Source of the DNA: Gemmatimonadota bacterium
Lineage (GTDB): Bacteria > JAAXHH01
Direction of reading: 5' to 3'
Assembly (NCBI GenBank): GCA_026713285.1
Contig: JAPOOT010000079.1
Location: 1 to 16,329, forward strand
DNA: 16,329 nucleotides
The notes beneath the pieces are model-generated. The model saw nothing but the letters and a program-made list of their open reading frames with translations. It ran no database searches and was not told where the DNA came from. Position numbers and translations under genes: made by a program. Position 1 is the stretch's first letter. The number at the start of each line of letters is the position of its first letter. Of this stretch, positions 7,463 through 13,126 are shown one piece after another.

Positions 7463-7476
7463 CGTTTATGAAGATA
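7457..7476. promoter_or_regulatory. Candidate ArsR operator overlapping the -10
   Basis: A 20-bp imperfect inverted repeat, TATATTC (7457-7463) and GAAGATA (7470-7476) around a six-base centre, matches at six of seven arm positions. It overlaps the -10 hexamer, the usual place for an ArsR-family repressor to block RNA polymerase. The pairing is seen in the sequence; ArsR binding is inferred from position and family. Confidence 0.5.
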
Positions 7477-7493
7477 TAATCCTTCCGTTCAGC

Positions 7494-7937
7494 ATGGGAG
7501 CCAGAGATTTGGACAACGATCTTGCCGTATTCAAGGCCTGTTCGGACGCCACGCGCCTCCGCATCCTGTTCCTGCTGACCGAGCGGGAACTGTGCGTGTG
7601 CGAAATCATGGCCGTTCTGGATATGCCCCAGGGCAAAATCTCCCGGCACCTGGCCGTGCTGAAGCAGTCCGGTCTGCTCACGGGCCGCCGCGACGGAGTC
7701 TGGATCTACTACGCGCTGGCCAGAAACTCCTCCATCGCCCTGAAATACGTGACCGTTTACCTGGTCTCGGCCCGGCAGGTACACGAGCGGATCCTGGCGG
7801 ACCTGGACCGGTTGCGCGGACTGGCCAGCGAGGGCAAAATCTGCGTGCCCCAGCCCTCCCTGGCCCAACTCCAGGCAGATGACCGGGAAGATCCGGCTTT
7901 TTTCGACCGGCCCATGCTTTCGCGGGAGGAGCGTTGA
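7494..7937 (+). CDS. arsR: ArsR-family arsenite-responsive repressor
   Basis: This is a winged-helix metalloregulator (ArsR/SmtB family) that represses the ars operon until it binds As(III) or Sb(III). The helix-turn-helix region (about residues 32-75) carries ELCVCEIM, with Cys34 and Cys36 matching the CVC pair of classical E. coli-type ArsR, followed by the recognition-helix segment GKISRHLAVLKQSGLL and the wing GRRDGVWIYYAL. ATG 7494 gives 147 residues but has no ribosome site. A TTG at 7509 gives 142 residues starting LDNDLAVFKACSD, with GGGAG eight bases upstream and a family-like N-terminus, and may be the true start. The C-terminal tail of about 45 residues is longer than in minimal ArsR proteins. 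The stop overlaps the next gene's start. Confidence 0.9.
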   Translation: MGARDLDNDLAVFKACSDATRLRILFLLTERELCVCEIMAVLDMPQGKISRHLAVLKQSGLLTGRRDGVWIYYALARNSSIALKYVTVYLVSARQVHERILADLDRLRGLASEGKICVPQPSLAQLQADDREDPAFFDRPMLSREER

Positions 7938-8587
7938 GACCGCCCAATCACGATACCTGTACCACCTTGTACCCGGCCCTCCATCGCTATCTCAAAGCGC
8001 GCCTGGCGGAATCCGGCCTGATCTCGACAGAACGAAGGAAAGCGCTGGAATCCGTTTCTGCGTATGCCTCGGCGAAGGTCGGAAGCGGTGAACCGGCCCG
8101 GCTCACTTTTATCTGTACCCACAACGCCCGCAGGAGTCAGATTGCGCAGATCTGGGCACAGACCACGGCGCGCTTTCTCGGCGTACCGGGGATATCCGCC
8201 TACTCGGGCGGCACCGAAGTCTCCGCTTTCGATCCCAGGGCCGTATCGGCGCTGGTCCGGGCGGGTTTTCGGATCGAACGAAGCTCGACGGGAGATAACC
8301 CGGTCTACCTCGTCCATTCCGGGGCCGAACTTCCCCCGGTGCGCGCGTTCTCCAAGAATTTTCTGGATCCGGCGAACCCCCGGGACCATTTCTGCGCGGT
8401 CCTGACCTGTTCGGACGCGGACCGCATCTGTCCCGCGGTATACGGCGCCGACAAGCGCATACTCGTTCCCTACAAGGATCCGAGGTCCTCCGACGGAACG
8501 GACCGGGAGACTGACACATACGACGAACGATGCCGGGAGATCAGCCGGGAGATGGGTTGGCTGTTCGAGCGGGTCGGGATCGCATGA
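7934..8587 (+). CDS. arsC: ArsC-like arsenate reductase / low-molecular-weight phosphotyrosine phosphatase
   Basis: This enzyme is predicted to reduce arsenate to arsenite in the cytoplasm, feeding the adjacent ACR3 pump. The 217-residue protein has a helical N-terminal extension of about 55 residues, then the low-molecular-weight phosphatase loop CTHNARRS (Cys61 to Arg67, a CX5R motif), a redox pair in CSDADRICP (Cys159 and Cys166, the spacing of thioredoxin-coupled ArsC from Gram-positives) and a late Asp-Pro (182-183) that matches the general-acid position. It starts at TTG 7934, which overlaps the arsR TGA by two bases (TTGA), with GGGAGG just upstream. The next plausible in-frame start would cut into the extension. 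A protein tyrosine phosphatase role cannot be excluded, but ars context and the Cys pair favour arsenate. Confidence 0.86.
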   Translation: MRPPNHDTCTTLYPALHRYLKARLAESGLISTERRKALESVSAYASAKVGSGEPARLTFICTHNARRSQIAQIWAQTTARFLGVPGISAYSGGTEVSAFDPRAVSALVRAGFRIERSSTGDNPVYLVHSGAELPPVRAFSKNFLDPANPRDHFCAVLTCSDADRICPAVYGADKRILVPYKDPRSSDGTDRETDTYDERCREISREMGWLFERVGIA

Positions 8588-8624
8588 CGCCTATATCGTT
8601 CATCATGACGCCTATACGGTTCAT
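8583..8624 (+). repeat. 21-bp tandem duplication over the arsC stop codon
   Basis: Two adjacent 21-base units (8583-8603 and 8604-8624) both start CATGACGCCTATA and end GTTCAT, differing at two neighbouring bases. The arsC TGA (8585-8587) lies within the first unit. A partial third copy, CATGACAGGCATA, begins at 8629. The array fills about half of the 86-base gap before acr3. Confidence 0.85.
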
Positions 8625-8673
8625 CGCACATGACAGGCATAGGTCCTCTTAGGAAATCAACCAGAGAGTAAAA

Positions 8674-9723
8674 ATGGAATCCACGACGAAACGACTATCG
8701 TTGCGCGATCGTTACCTGACCCTGTGGATCTTCCTGGCCATGGGCCTGGGCGTCGGCCTCGGGGTGTGGACGCCGGAGGTTCCCGCCCTGATCCAGCTGG
8801 GACAGGTGGGCACGACCAACCTGCCTATCGCTATCGGGCTCATCCTGATGATGTATCCACCGCTGGCCAAGGTGAAGTACGAGGAATTGGGGGACGTGTT
8901 CCGAAACGTGCGGATCCTCGGCGCGTCCCTTTTCCTGAACTGGATCGTGGGGCCCATCCTGATGTTCGGTCTCGCGGCGCTCTTCCTGCCCGGACATCCC
9001 GAATACATGACCGGCCTGATCCTGATCGGCCTGGCCCGGTGCATCGCCATGGTCATCGTGTGGAACGAACTGGCGAAGGGAAACACGGAGTACGCCGCCG
9101 GCCTCGTGGCCTTGAACAGCCTGTTCCAGGTGTTCTTCTACAGCGTGTACGCCTACGTCTTCATTACGGTCCTGCCGCCCTATTTCGGACTGGAGGGGAG
9201 TGTCGTTCCGGTTACGATCGCACAGATCGCGGAAAGCGTATTGATCTACCTGGGCATCCCGTTCTTCGGCGGCATGGCGACGCGCCTGATCCTGCTGCGG
9301 ATCAAGGGGAAGCCGTGGTACGAGTCGTCCTTCATTCCCCGCATCAGCCCCATTACCCTGGCCGCGTTGCTGTTCACCATCGTGGTCATGTTCAGCCTGA
9401 AGGGCGACACGATCGTGGCCATCCCCCTGGACGTGATCCGCATCGCCCTGCCCCTCCTGGTCTATTTCGTGCTCATGTTCCTGATCACCTTCTGGATGGG
9501 ACGGAAGATCGGCGCGGACTATTCGAAGAACGCCACGCTCTCTTTCACCGCCGCAAGCAATAACTTCGAACTGGCCATCGCGGTGGCCGTGGCGGTCTTC
9601 GGCATCGAATCGGGCGTGGCCTTCGCGGCCGTCATCGGCCCGCTCGTCGAAGTACCGGTCATGATCGCGCTGGTCAACGTGGCCCTGCGTTTCCAGCGCA
9701 TGTATGCCCGGCCCCGAACTTAA
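8674..9723 (+). CDS. acr3: ACR3-family arsenite efflux transporter
   Basis: This inner-membrane carrier of the ACR3 (BASS-related) family expels As(OH)3 using the proton gradient. The 349 residues form about ten hydrophobic segments. The family's essential cysteine is Cys123 in GLARCIAMVIVWN, and the essential acidic residue is Glu326 in GPLVEVPVMIALVNVAL; NNFELAIAVAVAVFG is also highly characteristic. Length is typical. The start at 8674 has only a weak purine run (AGAGAG) upstream, and the gene is separated from arsC by 86 bases containing the tandem repeat. It is nevertheless almost certainly part of arsR-arsC-acr3 because no promoter of comparable quality was seen in the gap. Confidence 0.94.
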   Translation: MESTTKRLSLRDRYLTLWIFLAMGLGVGLGVWTPEVPALIQLGQVGTTNLPIAIGLILMMYPPLAKVKYEELGDVFRNVRILGASLFLNWIVGPILMFGLAALFLPGHPEYMTGLILIGLARCIAMVIVWNELAKGNTEYAAGLVALNSLFQVFFYSVYAYVFITVLPPYFGLEGSVVPVTIAQIAESVLIYLGIPFFGGMATRLILLRIKGKPWYESSFIPRISPITLAALLFTIVVMFSLKGDTIVAIPLDVIRIALPLLVYFVLMFLITFWMGRKIGADYSKNATLSFTAASNNFELAIAVAVAVFGIESGVAFAAVIGPLVEVPVMIALVNVALRFQRMYARPRT

Positions 9724-9726
9724 ACA

Positions 9727-9756
9727 TTGCCTCCAGGCATTCTGAGGCCGTATAAT
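9727..9756 (+). promoter_or_regulatory. Candidate promoter for the EamA permease
   Basis: TTGCCT (9727-9732) is followed after 18 bases by a perfect TATAAT (9751-9756), just after the acr3 stop. It suggests the next gene is transcribed independently of the ars operon. Confidence 0.45.
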
Positions 9757-9808
9757 CACGCCCTGCCGTTTCCTCTCGCTGCCTACCTCCCGCAAAAGGC
9801 CGGCCCGG

Positions 9809-10693
9809 GTGAGCCATATCGACGAAAACCAGCCGCTGACTACGAGACCCGTGCTGCTCGTGCTTATGCTGTGTACGCTCTGGGGCGGCCTGGTCGTGTC
9901 GGTAAAAGTGGGGTTGGAGGGCATCCCGCCGGTCCTCCTGGCGGTCTTGCGATTCGGCGTAGCCCTGGTGTGCGTCTACACGTGGACGCGGCTGGCCGGC
10001 GTCTCGCTCTACGTGGCGCGGGGCGACCGCCTGATCATCGCCGTGCCCGCCCTGGTCATGGCCGCGCAGATCCTGTTCCTGAACATCGGCGCGGAACAGA
10101 CCTCGGGAAGCCACGCCGTCCTGTTTATGCAGACCTACCCGTTCGTCGTCGCCGGGATCGCTCATTTCATCATTCCAGGCGATCGCCTGACACCGATGAA
10201 GCTCGTCGGCCTGGTCCTGGCCGGCGGCGGCATGGTGTTGACCATTTATGATGAAGCGGGCGGTCCGTCGACACCCCTGGGCGACGTGCTTGTCCTGCTC
10301 AGCTCCGTCAGCCTGGCCATCCAGATCATGATCAACAAGGTGCTGGTCAGGCGCATCTCCCCCGTGGCGGTGATCTTCTGGCAACAGGTGGTCGTGCTGC
10401 CAATATTCACCATACTCTGGATATCGACCGAATGGCACCTCCCGGTCACGTTAGACCTTGGCATCGTAGCCGCGGTGCTGTACCAGGGCGCCATCGTGGC
10501 CGGCTTCTGCTTTCTCGTATGGATACGGCTGCTGCAGCGTCACAGCGCCACGCAGATCAGCGCTTTTTTCTTCACGACGCCCCTTTTCGGCGTCCTCCTG
10601 AGCTGGCTGATCCTCGGCGACCAGGTGACCACGTACCTCACCGGCGGCCTGGCGCTGCTGGCGGCCGGCCTCTGGGTAGTCAATCGGAATTGA
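9809..10693 (+). CDS. EamA/DMT-superfamily permease
   Basis: The 294-residue membrane protein belongs to the drug/metabolite transporter superfamily (EamA, 10-TMS type). About ten hydrophobic segments form two EamA repeats: the first begins with LLVLMLCTLWGGLVVSVKVG, the second after residue about 155 with LVLLSSVSLAIQIMINKVLVRR. The conserved Pro-rich helix GIPPVLLAVLRF and the terminal LAALLA-like GGLALLAAGLWVVN fit the family. Members export amino acids, nucleosides or other metabolites, and nothing here fixes the substrate. The start is GTG 9809 with AAAAGG nine bases upstream. It has its own likely promoter, so a link to arsenic resistance is not implied. Confidence 0.87.
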   Translation: MSHIDENQPLTTRPVLLVLMLCTLWGGLVVSVKVGLEGIPPVLLAVLRFGVALVCVYTWTRLAGVSLYVARGDRLIIAVPALVMAAQILFLNIGAEQTSGSHAVLFMQTYPFVVAGIAHFIIPGDRLTPMKLVGLVLAGGGMVLTIYDEAGGPSTPLGDVLVLLSSVSLAIQIMINKVLVRRISPVAVIFWQQVVVLPIFTILWISTEWHLPVTLDLGIVAAVLYQGAIVAGFCFLVWIRLLQRHSATQISAFFFTTPLFGVLLSWLILGDQVTTYLTGGLALLAAGLWVVNRN

Positions 10694-10776
10694 ATACGTA
10701 TTTCCCCGGCCACGGAAACCCGAACAGAAGCAACAGAAACCCTGCGGCGCGTACCTGAACAAAGGAGAATACAACC

Positions 10777-11616
10777 ATGATCATCGACTGTCATTCCCAT
10801 GCGTGGGACTTCTGGCCCTACGAACCGGCAGTCCCGGACCCGGAGAACCGGGGCCGGGCGGAGATGCTGCTTTATGAAATGGACACGGTGGGGGTTGACA
10901 AGGCGGTGCTGGTCTGCGCCCGGATCGAACACAATCCCGGGAACAACGACTACGGGGCCGATTGCGTCCGCCGATACCCGGACCGGTTCGTCCAGTTCGC
11001 CGACGTGGACTGCGGCTGGACCGACACCTACCACACGCCGGGGGGTGCGGGAAGGCTTGCGGAGGCCGTCGAAAAGTACCGGTTGAAGGGATTTACCCAC
11101 TATCTCCGGGACGACTTTGACTGGTTCGAATCCAGTGAAGGACTCGCGTTTTTCGAGCATGCTGCCGAACTCAACCAGATCGCGTCCCTGGCTCTAAGTC
11201 CGGCCTGGATGCCTGCCCTGCGAAAGCTCGCGCGCCGGTTCCCGACGGTTCCTTTCCTATGCCATCACATGGCCAGTTTGAAGGTCGGAGAACCTCCGCC
11301 GCGTCCGTTGCTCCAGGAGGTTTTGAACTCCGCTGACGTACCCAATATCCACATCAAGCTGTCCGGCTTTCAATACACCTCGGAGACCGCGTGGGAATAT
11401 CCCTATTCGGACTGCATGTGGATCGTACGCAAGCTCTACGAGGCTTACGGCCCGGAACGCATGTGCTGGGCGTCCAACTACCCGCCGGTCGCGCGGGCGA
11501 GCACCTATCAGCATTCGCTGGAAGCCGTCCGAACGCACTGTTCCTTCATCGCAAAGGCGGATATGGACCTCGTCCTGGGCGGTAACATGGAGCGGTTGCT
11601 GGCGGCGGCCGGATGA
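10777..11616 (+). CDS. Amidohydrolase-family (COG2159-like) metal-dependent hydrolase
   Basis: This 279-residue TIM-barrel protein belongs to the amidohydrolase-2 group, whose members hydrolyse lactones or decarboxylate small aromatic and carboxylic acids; the substrate is unknown. The N-terminal metal motif is DCHSHAW (His6, His8), a mid-barrel His163-His164 appears in FLCHHMAS, and the conserved late motif reads WASNYPP, with Asn234 where many relatives have Asp (GSDWP type). The GGNMERLL near the C-terminus resembles the GxNaxRLL ending of the family. A strong AAAGGAG (10761-10767) precedes ATG 10777 by nine bases. It lies 83 bases after the EamA gene in the same direction; co-transcription is possible since no clear promoter was seen between them. 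Confidence 0.85.
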   Translation: MIIDCHSHAWDFWPYEPAVPDPENRGRAEMLLYEMDTVGVDKAVLVCARIEHNPGNNDYGADCVRRYPDRFVQFADVDCGWTDTYHTPGGAGRLAEAVEKYRLKGFTHYLRDDFDWFESSEGLAFFEHAAELNQIASLALSPAWMPALRKLARRFPTVPFLCHHMASLKVGEPPPRPLLQEVLNSADVPNIHIKLSGFQYTSETAWEYPYSDCMWIVRKLYEAYGPERMCWASNYPPVARASTYQHSLEAVRTHCSFIAKADMDLVLGGNMERLLAAAG

Positions 11617-11962
11617 GGGTAGTGTCGTTTCAGCCGCGATTGACGATGGCGTTTTTCTTTCCCTGCCTGCCCACGGGAATTGATACTCCAGCCAGTACGT
11701 TTCCGACGCCCCCATCGCTGTTCCTGCCGAGGTCGCCGGCGGTCGCCGGGCAATGGACCTGTACTTCGAATCTCGGCTGGCTGTAGCGTCAACCGGAAAA
11801 AGACCCCGTCAGTCCAACATCATGCGGCGTAATCCGAAGCGCATACAGTTTAATCCGAACTTTCTGTAACTTAACTCCACATTCGGAAGTCTTACGTACA
11901 GATTAACGGGAACTTCCTTTGAATTGAAGTCATTAAATGATGTATACAATACGTGACTCGTG
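11617..11962. other. Gene-free leader between amidohydrolase and RND operon
   Basis: About 390 bases up to the adaptor start contain no supported gene. The left part has a T-rich run (GTTTTTCTTT near 11650) without a convincing stem. The right part turns AT-rich and contains TAATCCGAA twice exactly 21 bases apart (11830-11838 and 11851-11859), plus TTCGGA, the reverse complement of its core, at 11882-11887. These could be binding sites for a regulator of the efflux operon, but no such regulator is visible here. Confidence 0.4.
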
Positions 11963-11968
11963 TATAAT
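11924..11968 (+). promoter_or_regulatory. Candidate promoter region of the RND efflux operon
   Basis: Two overlapping possibilities are seen. TTGAAG (11924-11929) with TACAAT (11945-11950) after 15 bases is one; a perfect TATAAT at 11963-11968 without a good -35 is the other. Both lie 35-80 bases before the adaptor ATG in an AT-rich stretch. Confidence 0.4.
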
Positions 11969-12004
11969 TCAAGAGGTCGATTCAGGTTGTTACAGGGAGC
12001 GAAA

Positions 12005-13108
12005 ATGAGGCAGATGCGATCCAGTCTTAGCGGAATGAAGTTACCTCGGCTGTTCCTTCTTGTGATCTTCGCGGCCTTCGTCGCTTCCGGATGCGGCGAC
12101 GCCAGTTCCGGCACGGGTGATAGCCCGGACGAAGGCAAGAAAGGCGAGGCCGAGGCGGATTCCACCGCTCCGCCCCCCGTCCCCGTGAACGTGATTTCCG
12201 CTTCCCTGGGCACCATTTCCGACGTCATCCTGACGACCGCCACGGTGGAAGCGGACCGCGACGCCCGCATATTCCCGCGAACCACCGCGATGATCGAGGA
12301 TATCCTGGTTCAGGAGGGGGACCACGTTAAGCAGGGCCAGACGCTGGCCGTCCTGGAACATGCCGAGGAAGAAGTCGCCCTGGCACGGGCGGAGGCGATC
12401 AGACAGGCTCGGAAGCAGGAGTTCGACCGGTCGGTCGCCCTGCTGGAAGGCGAGCTCATCAGCGAAGTGGATCACGAAGCCAAGGAACGTGAGTACATCA
12501 TGGCCCAGGCGGACTGGGAGTCCGCCAAGGTGTCGTACGACAAGACCACTATCAAGGCTCCTTTCAGCGGCACGATAACCGAACGGCATCTCAATGTGGG
12601 CAACATGGCCAGGACGGGCGACGCCCTCTTCACCCTGGTGGATCTGAACACCCTGTTGATTTACACGTACCTGCCCGAGATGGAGTGGTCCCACGTGTCC
12701 GCGGGCCAGGACGTCGTGCTTGAAACCGATACCCTTCCCGACGGTGAATTCGGAGGGAAGATCTTCCGCGTGAGTCCCATCATCAACCCGCAGAACGGCA
12801 CCTTCAAGGTAACGATTCGGATTAACGACCCCGGCTGGCGTTTGAAACCCGGCATGTTCGTCCGCGTCAAGATACTCGCCGACCAGCACATGGACGTCCT
12901 GCTGATTCCCAAGATCGCCTTGCTGGACGACAACAACGTCTTTACCGTGCTGGACGACAGCCTGGCGGTCCGCGCCGAACTCAGCCTGGGCTTGCAGGAC
13001 GCCGATTTCGTAGAGATTGAAGAAGGGCTGAATCCCGGTGACCGGATCGTCATCGCAGGGCACCGAAGCATGAAGGACAGCACGCGGGTCAAGATCGTAA
13101 CGCCCTGA
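12005..13108 (+). CDS. RND efflux periplasmic adaptor (membrane fusion) lipoprotein
   Basis: This HlyD/AcrA-type adaptor bridges the RND permease encoded next and an outer-membrane channel not in this window. The 367-residue precursor has a lipoprotein signal with lipobox ASGC and lipidation site Cys30, followed by an acidic, low-complexity spacer to about residue 55. Then come the first lipoyl half (ARIFPRTTAMIEDILVQEGD), a short alpha-helical hairpin (about 120-170), the second lipoyl half (TTIKAPFSGTITERHLNVGN), a beta-barrel domain and a membrane-proximal domain ending VKIVTP. ATG 12005 is chosen because AGGGAG lies five bases upstream; an in-frame GTG at 11960 overlaps the putative -10. 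The short hairpin suggests pairing with a TolC-like channel through a compact adaptor. The permease starts 18 bases after the stop. Confidence 0.92.
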   Translation: MRQMRSSLSGMKLPRLFLLVIFAAFVASGCGDASSGTGDSPDEGKKGEAEADSTAPPPVPVNVISASLGTISDVILTTATVEADRDARIFPRTTAMIEDILVQEGDHVKQGQTLAVLEHAEEEVALARAEAIRQARKQEFDRSVALLEGELISEVDHEAKEREYIMAQADWESAKVSYDKTTIKAPFSGTITERHLNVGNMARTGDALFTLVDLNTLLIYTYLPEMEWSHVSAGQDVVLETDTLPDGEFGGKIFRVSPIINPQNGTFKVTIRINDPGWRLKPGMFVRVKILADQHMDVLLIPKIALLDDNNVFTVLDDSLAVRAELSLGLQDADFVEIEEGLNPGDRIVIAGHRSMKDSTRVKIVTP

Positions 13109-13126
13109 TTCTCGGAAACACCCTCC

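Noticed and set aside
7475..7480. Perfect TATAAT upstream of arsR
   Set aside because: It is 34 bases from the TTGACA, far outside usable spacing, whereas TATATT at 7457 is correctly spaced; it may still serve as a secondary -10.
8695..9924. 409-codon open frame antisense to acr3
   Set aside because: Repetitive Asp/His/Gln/Arg translation, no start context, opposite a clear ACR3 gene.
11960..12004. GTG 11960 as start of the RND adaptor
   Set aside because: Would place the putative -10 inside the coding region and spoil the lipoprotein signal; ATG 12005 has a good ribosome site.
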